Positions 1 to 9,107 of a stretch of DNA of 64,000 nt are shown one piece after another; position 1 is the first letter of the stretch, and every line of letters begins with the position of its first letter. Source of the stretch: Crocinitomicaceae bacterium (GTDB lineage Bacteria; Bacteroidota; Bacteroidia; Flavobacteriales_D; Crocinitomicaceae); assembly GCA_024643365.1 (NCBI GenBank), contig JAHENC010000002.1:186001-250000 (forward strand). The letters are read 5' to 3'. A program made the position numbers and the translations under genes. A model generated the notes under the pieces. It was given only the letters and a program-made list of their open reading frames with translations. It was not told the DNA's origin and ran no database searches.

Positions 1-1366
1 CCATAGGTGTATGATTCGCATACGTGAAGTCTCTTACCCAACAAAGTGTATCCGGATAAATGTTGATACGTTCCTTGATGATGAAACGACTTCTATCTGT
101 ATGCCCACGAATGGCATTGTGTTGTCCTTTACTGTCTGTAAAACCTAAGTCTAAATCCTGACCTGGATTAGCAAGAATTGATCCTTTCAATGAATTGGTA
201 TCATTAATTTTTGTCACACCTTCTGCCCACTGATCAACATAAAGCGTAGTATCTACCCAAACTTTGTTTGTGTTTTGGTCAACAGTATATAATGTTGAAC
301 GGTGTTGGTCATTAGACTTATAATCTTTCCCAAGTGGTTCACGGCGATCTCTTCTGTAGATGTTATTTGCTGCCTCACCATTTAAGCTATCGTAAGCGAA
401 TGATTTACGCGCATCAATTGCTTTTGTAATCACTTTACCACGACGAGCTGCCTCTTTGTAATCTATCCAGAAGTAATCAAAGAACAACAAGCGTGTATCG
501 ATTTCTCTTCTTTTGTAGAAACTTTCATCTGCACTGTAATACATGTCAGATAACAAGAATGCAATCTCCGGATCTTCATAATCAACTGGTTCAGCCCAGT
601 TTAACGTAAAATACTTACGGTTTTCAATGCGTCCACCTTGGTTATACGTAGTTTTTGCCGTACCACCTTTCGCTTGTTTATCTGGAGCGTTTTTCTTCGC
701 TGCTCCACTATACATTTGGAAAATACCTCTTAAATCATCATCAGACATCACCACATCAATTTTTTGATCTGGAGATGAAGTAATTCCGTATTTCTTTTGG
801 TCGTATTGGAAACCATTTACTAGTTTTTTTCCTTTACCTTTTCCTTTATCGTATGTTCCCATCATCGTCAAATACGTTTGATCTGCATTTGCGTTGTTGG
901 TTGAATCCATAAATAATTGGAATGAAGTGTTACCCCCTTGAATATCAGAACCCATATTCATAAGTGTACGGTATGGCTCTTTAAAGAAGTTATCAGGTAC
1001 ATTTACCCAACGTTCAGCTTCCTCATCGAAACTTCTTCTGTACAATTTCTCACGTGCTATAGAGTCCCGAACCCAATGAACGAATTGACGGTACTCATTG
1101 TTGGAGATTTCCGTAGCATCCATGTAGAAAGCTGGAACAGAAACTGTTTTTTTACGAGCTGTATGCATCCCCATGATGTCTTCGTCATCCTCACCGGATT
1201 GAAAAGCACCAGAAGGAACATAGACCATGCCTAAAGGCATTTTTCCAGGTCCTAAAACATCCGGATACCAGGTGTCTCTACCACTCACACCTACTAAATT
1301 TCCTTCTACATCACTACAAGAGTATAAGAAAGTTAGTACAAATAAAAAACTAATTAATTTTTTCAT
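1..1366 (-). CDS. gldK: Gliding motility / type IX secretion lipoprotein GldK (PorK), 3' end cut by window edge
   Basis: An open frame starts at the ATG at 1366 and runs without a stop to the left edge, giving about 455 codons; the C-terminus lies outside. The N-terminus is a lipoprotein signal with a lipobox ending LYSC at residues 14-17. After it comes an FGE-sulfatase (SUMF1-like) fold with the typical opening PLGMVYVPSGAF and an FYMDATEISNNEYRQF segment. GldK/PorK is an outer-membrane lipoprotein that forms the periplasmic ring of the type IX secretion machine with GldN/PorN. It lies 111 bases downstream of a porP gene on the same strand, matching the porPKLMN order known from Porphyromonas, so gldL, gldM and gldN are expected beyond the left edge. 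GldJ is a paralogue, but the porP neighbour favours GldK. Confidence 0.85.
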   Translation of the reverse strand, partial: MKKLISFLFVLTFLYSCSDVEGNLVGVSGRDTWYPDVLGPGKMPLGMVYVPSGAFQSGEDDEDIMGMHTARKKTVSVPAFYMDATEISNNEYRQFVHWVRDSIAREKLYRRSFDEEAERWVNVPDNFFKEPYRTLMNMGSDIQGGNTSFQLFMDSTNNANADQTYLTMMGTYDKGKGKGKKLVNGFQYDQKKYGITSSPDQKIDVVMSDDDLRGIFQMYSGAAKKNAPDKQAKGGTAKTTYNQGGRIENRKYFTLNWAEPVDYEDPEIAFLLSDMYYSADESFYKRREIDTRLLFFDYFWIDYKEAARRGKVITKAIDARKSFAYDSLNGEAANNIYRRDRREPLGKDYKSNDQHRSTLYTVDQNTNKVWVDTTLYVDQWAEGVTKINDTNSLKGSILANPGQDLDLGFTDSKGQHNAIRGHTDRSRFIIKERINIYPDTLCWVRDFTYANHTPM

Positions 1367-1477
1367 TCTTTTGTTTTTGGTTCTGCCATTATCCAAATTA
1401 CCTTGCTACAGGATTCTTTTAACTTGGGGTATAACGTAAGAACTATAAAAATGGTTACATTATATTTTGCATGCCTA

Positions 1478-2425
1478 CTACAACATACGTGGGTGTCTCG
1501 CTTTTGTCTTCGGAGGTGGTGGTATGAAATAACAATATTTCACCATCATCTCGTGTGATCCACGAGAAACACTTGCTAATTTGTTTACAGTAATATCATA
1601 TGAATATCCTACTTGAAATTTCGGAATTGGGGAATATCCTAACATCACCGCGATTGCATCAGATGTTCTAAATGATAAACCACCATATGCATCTTTACCG
1701 TCCATTTTAAATAGATAACGTGCATTCAAATCCGCGGAGAACTTAATTAAGTCCGTACGAACCAACATTTGCGCATCGATCGTTCCATTTGCTACATCCT
1801 TAAACTTGTATCCACCCATTAAATAGTAGTGACGAGCTGTCTGATAGCTTTGGGTAACCGTTGCAACTGCTTTTGTTAAATCAGATTCTGTTAAGTGGGT
1901 TGAAGATAATCCAACATAATAATCTTTTGCTTGGAAATACAAACCAAAATTCGCATCTACAGCTGTAGCAGCAAAACCTACAGGTAATGTTGGATCTGGA
2001 ACAGGTGTTGGCGGAACCCAATTCGGATCCAATCCGTAATTCATAATTCCGATTCCTACTCCAATACCAAGAACTGCTGCGCGTCCAATTTGAATCGGAT
2101 AAGAATAGTTAAGTAAAAGATTATTCTGGCGAGTAAAACCAATTGCATCATGGTAGAAGTTAATACCAATTCCACCAGGTAAAAATCGAGATAAATTTGA
2201 TTCAATGTTTAGGATTGCTGAATTAGGAGCCCCATTGACTTTATCCCACTGGTTTCTGTAAATTGATGTCGCACAAATTCCATTGTACAAGTCAAGACCT
2301 GTTTTACCCGGATTAATACTCATTTTATCAAAAATAAAGTGAGTAACGAGCTTATCTTGTTGCGCTTGGACAGATCCAATTACTGCAACTAACAAGATAG
2401 TTAATAGCTTGGTTTTCAATAGCAT
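1478..2425 (-). CDS. porP: PorP/SprF family type IX secretion outer-membrane protein
   Basis: 315 aa with a signal peptide (about residues 1-21, ending VQAQ), then a beta-rich body. The C-terminal segment with GSHEMMVKY is the usual ending of the PorP/SprF family. These outer-membrane barrels associate with the PorK/PorN ring or help particular adhesins leave through the type IX system. The tail after the last strand is unusual: four prolines and then a basic stretch (PPPPKTKARHPRML). The start is the ATG preceded by a short AT-rich leader. The gene is upstream of gldK and probably co-transcribed with it. The family is clear; whether this copy is the core PorP or an SprF-like cargo factor is inferred from position. 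Confidence 0.88.
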   Translation of the reverse strand: MLLKTKLLTILLVAVIGSVQAQQDKLVTHFIFDKMSINPGKTGLDLYNGICATSIYRNQWDKVNGAPNSAILNIESNLSRFLPGGIGINFYHDAIGFTRQNNLLLNYSYPIQIGRAAVLGIGVGIGIMNYGLDPNWVPPTPVPDPTLPVGFAATAVDANFGLYFQAKDYYVGLSSTHLTESDLTKAVATVTQSYQTARHYYLMGGYKFKDVANGTIDAQMLVRTDLIKFSADLNARYLFKMDGKDAYGGLSFRTSDAIAVMLGYSPIPKFQVGYSYDITVNKLASVSRGSHEMMVKYCYFIPPPPKTKARHPRML

Positions 2426-2541
2426 ATGGTTTATTTAACATGTATAAAACAGTAAATCCTGTCGGAAAAAAACTATTTTAAGGTGCTAAAATAAGAAATT
2501 TAAATGTAAAAATAAAACGAAAACAGAATTTAATCCACCCT

Positions 2542-3684
2542 TCAACCGAGTTTTTGATAGGTTTTCCACCATAGATCTGGCATTTCATTCTTCATTGCAT
2601 TGTCATAATCAGATTTATTACAAGGAACCATGTGGTGTCGTTCGTATTTGGTTCCACTTTGAGGTGGATATGGAACTTCCATCCACCAACGAGCAGACTT
2701 ATTGCTTTTAAAGAAAATGATTTCTCTTCCAGAATCTTCTAGAAAAACCGTGAAACGCGTGTACTCCGATTTGCTTCCAATGGGAAAGTCTCCTTTTCTG
2801 GACATTGTCCCTTGAATAAAATACCAAATGATTTCCGCTAGTAACTTGTCGGACATTGGATTGACGCTTTCGAAATTAAAAATTCCGAAGGAGGTTACTT
2901 TATCCGCTATACCAGCATACCGTGCAATCTGGCACATTTGTTCTGCATAAAATCCATTTGGAATTCCCTGCGTATTGATCGTTTCGGATCCCTTTATGGA
3001 TTGAAAATCTACATTAATAATGTCAGCATTTCGAATGTGGGGTTCGGCTTTAGTGAAATCCTGATTGAACTCACCTAGTCTACAAATATCAAAATAGAGT
3101 TTTTCAAACAAATCAAATTCAGTGGCACTGGCATAAGGAATTTGCAAGCCTATGTTCGCATGATTAAATAGGTAACATGGACGTTTTAGCAAGATTTGAC
3201 TTAAATAACCATTTGCATGAATGTCTTCGTCCGGAGAACCAAGGTCAAGTGAATGATCAATGGAGCAAATATTCACAAGTTGTTCTAGCTTTTCGTAGCC
3301 TGTATACATTGCCACAGTTAAATCTTGACTTCCACCAATTATAATGGGGATGATTTGATTTTTCACTAATTCTGCCACAACCTTAGATACAGCGAAATAT
3401 GTATCTTCTAATGTATTTCCTGGAAGGATATCGCCTAAATCATAAATTGGACTTTTCCAATCTTGTTCATGATGTAATGTATAGAAGGCTTCGCGGAATT
3501 TAGATGCTGAAGATTTATTCTCCGCACCACTTCCCCTCACTTCGGGCACATAGATTAATGCACAACTATTTTTCTCAAGTTCTGGGAAATCTGAAAGGTT
3601 TTTGGTGATATAGGCACCCAATTGTTGCCCTTGCCAAGATTCATTATCCTTAACGGCTTGGAAATATATAGAGATATCGTTCAT
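2542..3684 (-). CDS. Arginase/formimidoylglutamase-fold protein with degenerate metal site
   Basis: 380 aa from the ATG at 3684. A longer reading from a TTG at 3705 is unlikely because a TAnnTTTG promoter box covers 3703-3710. The fold is ureohydrolase: the three metal-binding loops are recognisable but altered. Active arginases have GGDHS, DAHxD and SxDxDxxDP; here the loops read GGSQD (about 117-121), IDHSLD (142-147) and NVDFQSI (224-230). Most Mn ligands are therefore absent. Bacteroidetes homologues are usually annotated formimidoylglutamase (histidine degradation), but no hut genes are nearby and catalysis by the usual mechanism is doubtful. The next gene on the same strand encodes a MazG-like protein 90 bases upstream. 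Confidence 0.75.
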   Translation of the reverse strand: MNDISIYFQAVKDNESWQGQQLGAYITKNLSDFPELEKNSCALIYVPEVRGSGAENKSSASKFREAFYTLHHEQDWKSPIYDLGDILPGNTLEDTYFAVSKVVAELVKNQIIPIIIGGSQDLTVAMYTGYEKLEQLVNICSIDHSLDLGSPDEDIHANGYLSQILLKRPCYLFNHANIGLQIPYASATEFDLFEKLYFDICRLGEFNQDFTKAEPHIRNADIINVDFQSIKGSETINTQGIPNGFYAEQMCQIARYAGIADKVTSFGIFNFESVNPMSDKLLAEIIWYFIQGTMSRKGDFPIGSKSEYTRFTVFLEDSGREIIFFKSNKSARWWMEVPYPPQSGTKYERHHMVPCNKSDYDNAMKNEMPDLWWKTYQKLG

Positions 3685-3702
3685 TCTATTGTCTTTAAAC
3701 AA

Positions 3703-3710
3703 CAAAACTA
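3703..3710 (-). promoter_or_regulatory. Candidate -7 promoter box for the arginase-fold gene
   Basis: Minus-strand TAGTTTTG matches the Bacteroidetes -7 consensus TAnnTTTG. It predicts a transcript start near 3698, 14 bases before the ATG at 3684, which decides the start codon choice. Confidence 0.5.
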
Positions 3711-3774
3711 AACATCATTCCGCAGGCAATCTCTGGGGTTCTAAAAAGAAATGAAAACGATTCCGTGTAAAACT

Positions 3775-4167
3775 CTATTTATTTAAAATAGCAGCAATAT
3801 TTGGCTTGAAATAGCGGTCGGACTTTAACACCTTTCCATCTTCACGATAGATTGGTTTTCCATCTGCATCTAGCTTACTCATATTGGATCGTTGGATTTC
3901 CTCAAAAACCTCTACGATTTTATCTTGAAGTCCATGTCTTAAAATCGTCCCACAAAGAATATACAATTGATCTCCAAGCGCATCCGCAATTTCCACCATG
4001 TCTCCATTTAGCGCTGCCTCCAAGTACTCTTCGTTTTCTTCTTTCATTAAGTCAAAACGCAACTGGACTTCTTTCTCCGTAAGGTCCGACTTTAATTGAT
4101 AATGATTTTCAATTCCGAAAGAATCGTGAAACGTTTCAACCGCTCCAATAATTTCTTTAAATTTCAT
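3775..4167 (-). CDS. MazG-like all-alpha NTP pyrophosphohydrolase
   Basis: 130 aa, a compact helical protein. The metal-binding signature of the all-alpha NTP-PPase fold is present: EENEE at about 43-47 followed by EIADALGD at 59-66. Such enzymes hydrolyse nucleoside triphosphates, often non-canonical ones, to the monophosphate and pyrophosphate. The substrate cannot be told from sequence; relatives include phosphoribosyl-ATP pyrophosphohydrolase-like housecleaning proteins. It begins 10 bases after the end of the E1 dehydrogenase gene and is probably its co-transcribed downstream partner, though no functional link is evident. Confidence 0.8.
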   Translation of the reverse strand: MKFKEIIGAVETFHDSFGIENHYQLKSDLTEKEVQLRFDLMKEENEEYLEAALNGDMVEIADALGDQLYILCGTILRHGLQDKIVEVFEEIQRSNMSKLDADGKPIYREDGKVLKSDRYFKPNIAAILNK

Positions 4168-4177
4168 TTCTTACTTT

Positions 4178-6241
4178 TTAAAAATTCAATAATTTTTTCA
4201 TCCCCTCTGCCACTTTCGCTGCATTTGGCAAAAGTTCTGCTTCAAGTGCACCATTCAATGGAATTGCAGGCGTATCAACCGAGGCAACGATTTCTATAGG
4301 TGCATCCAAAGAAGTAAAATGAGATCGTTGTAATCTTCCAGCCAACCCTTGAGTGAAGGTGCATTCAATGGATTCTTCCGTTACCAAGAGTATTTTTCCA
4401 TGACGCTCACACAATGTACCCATTGCTTCCATGTCCAAAGGATTGATGCTTCGAAGATCCAATATTTCCACTTGTCCTTCGAATGAATTTGCAGCCTCAA
4501 TGCTCCAATAAACTCCTCTTCCATAAGTAATCACACCTATCGACTCACCAGCCAAACGTTTTTCTTCAGATGCGGTTTGTACAATGCGAGCTTTCCCAAT
4601 TGGAATCATGTAATCCTCACTAGGTTCAATCGACATTGCTCCTTCCGTTCCTGGGATTTTCGACCAATACAATCCTTTGTGTTCTAAAATAACCACTGGA
4701 TTTGGATCGTAATACGCGGCTTTTAAAAGTCCTTTTAAGTCCGCACCAGTTGATGGATAAACCACTTTAATTCCTCGAATGTTTGCCAAAACGGACTCCA
4801 CACTTGAAGAGTGGTAAGGTCCGCCAGACCCATATGCTCCAATTGGAACACGAATCACTGCACTTACAGGCCATTTACCATTGGATAAATAGTAAGAACG
4901 GGAAACTTCTGTAAAGAGCTGATTTAATCCTGGCCAAATGTAATCAGCGAATTGAACTTCTACGAATGGTTTGAGTCCAACAGCAGACATACCTACAGTG
5001 GAACCTATGATAAATGCTTCTTGAATTGGTGTATTGAATACACGGTCATCACCAAAGGTTTGTGCCAATGTCGCTGCCTCGCGAAAAACTCCGCCCAAGC
5101 GTCCCCCCACATCTTGACCATAAAGCAATGCTTCTGGATGTTTCGACATGATTTCTCGAACGGCAAACAGTGCTGAATCGACCATCACGGTTTTTTTCTT
5201 TCCGCTTGGTTCTCTCTCCCCTACTTCTTCCGTTACCGGCGTCGGAGCAAAAATAAAATCAGTTACACTTTCTAGAGATGGGTCTTCTGCGTGTAATGCT
5301 TCTTCGTAAGCTTCATCAATTTCTTTGCGCACGGCGGACTCCATGTTTATCACTTCAGCCAAACTATGGCCTAAATCTTGAACGGCTTGTTTCAATTTTG
5401 GATAGGGATCACTTTTCGCTGCTTCTTCCAAATCATCTCGGTACCATTCTTTACGAACTCCAGAAGTGTGGTGTCCAAGCAAAGGAACTTTTGCATGAAT
5501 GATAAAAGGTCGTCTTTCTTTACGAACGATGTCAAATACTTCTTGAACCGTTTCAAAACTTGTCAGGAAGTCGCTACCATCAATCGAGCGGACTTCAATA
5601 CCATGAAATCCTTTCGCGTATTCCGAAATATCTTGAGCACGTGTTTCCTTTGCATTAGCTGAAATATCCCAGCCGTTGTCCTGAACTAAGTAAACAATGG
5701 GGAATTGTTTCAATGCAGCCATTTGAAAAGCTTCGGAGACTTCGCCTTCTGTACATGATGCATCGCCCAATGAACAAACAACAACAGGTGCGTCGTTCAT
5801 GTCCCATTCAGCTATACCTGTTTTTTCTTTGTATTGAATTCCCATAGCGATTCCAGTTGTTGGAATTGCTTGCATACCGGTAGCCGAAGATTGATGTGGG
5901 ATTCTTGGGAATCCTTCACGATTTAACGATGGATGAGAATAATACGTTCTTCCACCAGAAAACGGATCATCTTTCTTCGCAAATACTTGCAGCATAAGTT
6001 CGTACGGCTTCATTCCAATCCCTAGCAAGATACTGTCATCACGGTAATAAGGAGAAACCCAATCTTGTGCTTTTAATTGCATCCCGACAGCCAATTGAAT
6101 GGCTTCGTGTCCACGGGAAGTTGCATGAACATACTTAGAGGTAATCTCTTTGTTTTGTTCATATTTTTCCGCCATGGTTTTTGCGGTACACATTAAACGA
6201 AATGCATCCCAGGAAGTAGTTTTATGGTCAAATGAACTCAT
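4178..6241 (-). CDS. Branched-chain 2-oxoacid dehydrogenase E1, fused alpha and beta subunits
   Basis: 687 aa from the ATG at 6241. The first half (about 1-340) is the thiamine-diphosphate-binding alpha subunit: it contains GDASCTEGEVSEAF, a variant of the GDG...N cofactor motif, and HTSGVRKEWYR in the phosphorylation-loop position. The second half (about 350-687) is the transketolase-like beta subunit with NTPIQEAFIIGSTVGMS and PFVEVQFADY. The enzyme decarboxylates branched-chain 2-oxoacids and passes the acyl group to a lipoyl E2; no E2 or E3 gene is in the window. A single alpha-beta fusion is common in Bacteroidetes. The upstream in-frame extension (to 6289) lies across a promoter box at 6271-6278, so the shorter start is preferred. 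Pyruvate as substrate is not excluded. Confidence 0.88.
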   Translation of the reverse strand: MSSFDHKTTSWDAFRLMCTAKTMAEKYEQNKEITSKYVHATSRGHEAIQLAVGMQLKAQDWVSPYYRDDSILLGIGMKPYELMLQVFAKKDDPFSGGRTYYSHPSLNREGFPRIPHQSSATGMQAIPTTGIAMGIQYKEKTGIAEWDMNDAPVVVCSLGDASCTEGEVSEAFQMAALKQFPIVYLVQDNGWDISANAKETRAQDISEYAKGFHGIEVRSIDGSDFLTSFETVQEVFDIVRKERRPFIIHAKVPLLGHHTSGVRKEWYRDDLEEAAKSDPYPKLKQAVQDLGHSLAEVINMESAVRKEIDEAYEEALHAEDPSLESVTDFIFAPTPVTEEVGEREPSGKKKTVMVDSALFAVREIMSKHPEALLYGQDVGGRLGGVFREAATLAQTFGDDRVFNTPIQEAFIIGSTVGMSAVGLKPFVEVQFADYIWPGLNQLFTEVSRSYYLSNGKWPVSAVIRVPIGAYGSGGPYHSSSVESVLANIRGIKVVYPSTGADLKGLLKAAYYDPNPVVILEHKGLYWSKIPGTEGAMSIEPSEDYMIPIGKARIVQTASEEKRLAGESIGVITYGRGVYWSIEAANSFEGQVEILDLRSINPLDMEAMGTLCERHGKILLVTEESIECTFTQGLAGRLQRSHFTSLDAPIEIVASVDTPAIPLNGALEAELLPNAAKVAEGMKKLLNF

Positions 6242-6270
6242 CGTTCTTTTAGTTTTATTATTCAGTGAGG

Positions 6271-6278
6271 CAAATATA
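6271..6278 (-). promoter_or_regulatory. Candidate -7 box for the E1 dehydrogenase gene
   Basis: Minus-strand TATATTTG fits TAnnTTTG. The predicted transcript start is near 6266, about 25 bases before the ATG at 6241. Confidence 0.5.
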
Positions 6279-6332
6279 CAAATCAACACTGAAAGGCGCG
6301 AATCTGTCTGAAGTAATAAACGGAAAATTGGT

Positions 6333-6367
6333 TAAAAAGAAACGGCGCAAAGAAATCTTTGCGCCGT
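6333..6367 (-). terminator. Intrinsic terminator after the sigma/anti-sigma/barrel operon
   Basis: A perfect 11-bp stem (6342-6352 with 6357-6367), GC-rich, with loop AAAT. On the minus strand it is followed by a T-rich run (TTTCTTTTT). It lies 33 bases downstream of the barrel gene stop. Confidence 0.8.
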
Positions 6368-6400
6368 CGCTTCATTTATGGTGGTGATAAGAGGTATTTG

Positions 6401-7465
6401 TTAAAACGAGAGTAAAATTCCAGCGTTCACACCACGCAATGACAGAGCGGATCCTTCGTTAAAGACGTCTGTCAAATTATAAGTCATATATAAGTTCCAA
6501 TCTCCGTAACCAATAAGGGCCATTAAAGAAGCGGAGAAAGGACGGAAATTAAAGTCATCTTTTGTTTTGTCTTTATTTTCATTACCATCGATTTCCCATT
6601 TCGCTTTGTGCAGTCCACCCACTCGAATTCCTCCAACGATTCCAGCAGCAATTGTCCAAAATTCACTAGGATTTTTATTCGTGTTGATTTGCAGTAATAA
6701 TGGCGCTTGAAGGTAGGCAGAACTCAATACATTTTTTGAATAATTGATTGTTGTGTTTTCAACTCCAAAAATGGTATCATTCGTTGCGGTAATATCGTAA
6801 TTTCCTTTCAATGAATAGCGGTTCCACTGAATCCCTAATCCTGTTGTAATGCCTAAATATCCTTTAATGATGGGAAAGCGTTTTTCCAATAAATTTAATT
6901 GAACACCGATGCTTCTTGCCGGATCTAACTCTAGGAAACCTAATTCACTTCCTGTTGCTAATTTGTCTTGTGCGTTTAGGAATCCGTTCGCCGTTAAACC
7001 AAAACCTGACCAAACAGGATTGTTTGTTTTGGAGATACAGTTATTGCAATCGTCGTCCTGAAAATCCTCATCTTTAAAGGAAATATCACGATCCTCATTT
7101 ATAATCACACGCTCATCGATGATCATGCGTTTTTGGCCTTTCACCTCTCCATTTCGATCATCCAAAATGACAATCTTCATATTGCCAATTTTTACTTTTA
7201 TCGAATCCATTGACACTTCATCATTTTCATTCATCATCGTTGAATCCATCTCCACAAATACATCTACACGAGTCATCATTGAATCCGACATATAGATTTT
7301 TTTCATCTCATCCGTCAAGATAGAATCCATTTTATCCATACGTTCACTGATGACAATAACCGTTGTATCATTTCCTTTGATTTGCACAATACGTTTCACT
7401 TGATCTTTCTGCGCAAAAAATGTTGAAGCGATTCCTAAGAATCCAAAAAGTAATAATTGTTTCAT
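6401..7465 (-). CDS. Outer-membrane beta-barrel protein of an ECF-sigma operon
   Basis: 354 aa from the ATG at 7465; the signal peptide is about residues 1-19, ending FFAQ. The first third after it is charged and hydrophilic, rich in Asp, Glu and Met, including a DDDCNNC cluster. The second half has alternating hydrophobic and aromatic strands (glycine-rich turns, terminal LLSF) typical of a small PorT/OmpA-like barrel. It is the last gene of a three-gene minus-strand operon with an ECF sigma factor and a one-pass membrane protein. Similar triplets in Bacteroidetes suggest envelope-stress or surface regulation. I do not recognise a specific family beyond an outer-membrane barrel, and the ligand is unknown. 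Confidence 0.65.
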   Translation of the reverse strand: MKQLLLFGFLGIASTFFAQKDQVKRIVQIKGNDTTVIVISERMDKMDSILTDEMKKIYMSDSMMTRVDVFVEMDSTMMNENDEVSMDSIKVKIGNMKIVILDDRNGEVKGQKRMIIDERVIINEDRDISFKDEDFQDDDCNNCISKTNNPVWSGFGLTANGFLNAQDKLATGSELGFLELDPARSIGVQLNLLEKRFPIIKGYLGITTGLGIQWNRYSLKGNYDITATNDTIFGVENTTINYSKNVLSSAYLQAPLLLQINTNKNPSEFWTIAAGIVGGIRVGGLHKAKWEIDGNENKDKTKDDFNFRPFSASLMALIGYGDWNLYMTYNLTDVFNEGSALSLRGVNAGILLSF

Positions 7466-7522
7466 AATGTTTTTTGTTTGACGTTGCTTTGACGCGTTTA
7501 TTTCGAATTTGTTACAATCCAC

Positions 7523-8572
7523 TTATTTTTTAGTTTGTTTTCTTTCAATTGTGATAAATCCTAATTTAAAATAGGTGGTCTTCACCTTTTCATCTTCTTT
7601 TTCATTGTAGATAATCGGAATCTTAGTTGTCTCGGCTAAGTAATTGGTTATGGAGGTGTATTTTTCCCCCACACTCGGTTTCGCAGTCCCAAATAATTTT
7701 TCATTTCCTTTTTGAATAACAAATTCACGGATTCCAATTGGTTCACTAGCCTTCGAGCTGTTAACCGTGTATATTGGTTCGGGAGTTGGATTCACAGCAG
7801 CTAATTCAATCGGATCTGTTATCTGTTGGGTTAAGATAATCGATTGTTCACTTTGGATTTGTTCTGATTCTGGGAAAACCTCTTGAACTATGCAATCACG
7901 CGCTTCATTCTGTCCTAGATCGATATGTTCGATACGGATATTTTTAGTCCTTGGATTTAAATTACCAATGGTCTTATTCGTCTCTGCTACATATGATTTT
8001 GTTTCCTTTTGGTCAACATTTACGGGTTTTTCTATTGACTTACTCGCTGTTTTCACGTGGTTTTCTGGACTAGGCCAATTCAAGAACAACACTAAAATAA
8101 CACTTGCCGCAGCTGCATAGGACAAATACATTCGGAAAGGAATCACTTTGCCTTTTTCCTTTGTCAATGTTTCCATGTGTGGGAACTGAATCCATTCATT
8201 TGGAATCAGCTTTGTTTGTTGAGCGAGCGCCAAATGTTGTTTTAATTCAGGATCGACTTTTAGCAGGTGTTCAAAGTCTTTTTCTTCCTGTTTGGATAAG
8301 ATTCCTTCCATCATGGCAAAAGCCATTTTTTCTTTATCTGGACCTTCTTCCGTGACATACGCTGCCGGACTGAAAGATTCTTTTTTTAGTAAGGAGGAAT
8401 GGTCAAATTCGATTGTCTCATCTTGATGAACAAAAATCATTGAATCATCAAGATCCCCAAACTCAGGATTATCCTGTAAAAGTTGTTGCAACTGAATCAA
8501 TTGATCACCCGAAAGTCTTCCTTCGAGTGCATCCAGCATGCGCGCTTCCAAATGTTCTTTCGACCAATTCAT
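7523..8572 (-). CDS. Single-pass membrane protein, probable anti-sigma factor
   Basis: 349 aa. The N-terminal cytoplasmic part (1-145) carries a short anti-sigma-like segment (MLDALEGRLSGDQLIQLQQLL near 12-32) repeated in style at about 86-115 (AMMEGILSKQEEKDFEHLL), where the protein counts and compares helices much as zinc-less anti-sigma domains do. A single transmembrane helix lies at 149-166, followed by a periplasmic region of about 180 residues without a recognised domain. The gene overlaps the sigma gene by ATGA (8569-8572), so the two are translationally coupled. Anti-sigma function is inferred from this coupling and topology; no direct family signature is certain. Confidence 0.6.
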   Translation of the reverse strand: MNWSKEHLEARMLDALEGRLSGDQLIQLQQLLQDNPEFGDLDDSMIFVHQDETIEFDHSSLLKKESFSPAAYVTEEGPDKEKMAFAMMEGILSKQEEKDFEHLLKVDPELKQHLALAQQTKLIPNEWIQFPHMETLTKEKGKVIPFRMYLSYAAAASVILVLFLNWPSPENHVKTASKSIEKPVNVDQKETKSYVAETNKTIGNLNPRTKNIRIEHIDLGQNEARDCIVQEVFPESEQIQSEQSIILTQQITDPIELAAVNPTPEPIYTVNSSKASEPIGIREFVIQKGNEKLFGTAKPSVGEKYTSITNYLAETTKIPIIYNEKEDEKVKTTYFKLGFITIERKQTKK

Positions 8573-9054
8573 ATCAATACTTCTACTTGTCCAATATAAG
8601 CCTTCAAAAATTTTCTAGCCCTAAAAATATATACCTTCACCTGATCCTCACTTAATCCAGACAACTCAGCAATTTCCTGATAGGAATATCCTTCGTAATC
8701 CCTTAGTGTCAAAACAGTTCGTTGAATTTCCGTTAAACGACTCACACCTTCATCGATTTTCTCTTGTACATCAAATGGTGTTTGTTCTTCGGTTTGATGT
8801 ACATCAATAGATGCCAAGTGATTCTGCTGTAATTTTGCTCTTCGCGACCGATCAATTTGAGCGTTCACAACCGTTCGAAATAAATAAGACTTCACTTTAT
8901 TGTAGTCGACTTGTTCTATTCTAACCCATAATTTTTCATAGGCATCTTGAACAAAATCCTTTGCTAAATCTGAGTCATTCAGATTTTTCAATGCAAACCG
9001 ATACAATCGATCTGCAAAGTCCTTTACACTTTGATTATACTCACTTACCGTCAT
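8569..9054 (-). CDS. RNA polymerase ECF-type sigma factor
   Basis: 161 aa. Region 2 is at about 17-45 (LYRFALKN...AKDFVQDAYEKLW) with the -10 recognition helix continuing to about 85. Region 4 is at about 105-153 (LTEIQRTVLTLRDYEGYSYQEIAELSG followed by the helix-turn-helix recognition segment). These are the two domains of sigma-70 family group 4 factors. It is the first gene of an operon with a membrane anti-sigma-like protein and an outer-membrane barrel, so it probably controls an envelope regulon. A near-consensus TATCTTCG lies five bases before its start on the minus strand. Confidence 0.9.
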   Translation of the reverse strand: MTVSEYNQSVKDFADRLYRFALKNLNDSDLAKDFVQDAYEKLWVRIEQVDYNKVKSYLFRTVVNAQIDRSRRAKLQQNHLASIDVHQTEEQTPFDVQEKIDEGVSRLTEIQRTVLTLRDYEGYSYQEIAELSGLSEDQVKVYIFRARKFLKAYIGQVEVLI

Positions 9055-9107
9055 AACACCGAAGATAAGACGCGTCCATCCAATAAAAGTTACAAGTAAA
9101 TTTCAGT

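Noticed and set aside
938-1439. Plus-strand ORFs at the left edge
   Set aside because: They are antisense to gldK, whose protein sequence has a lipobox and SUMF1-like motifs.
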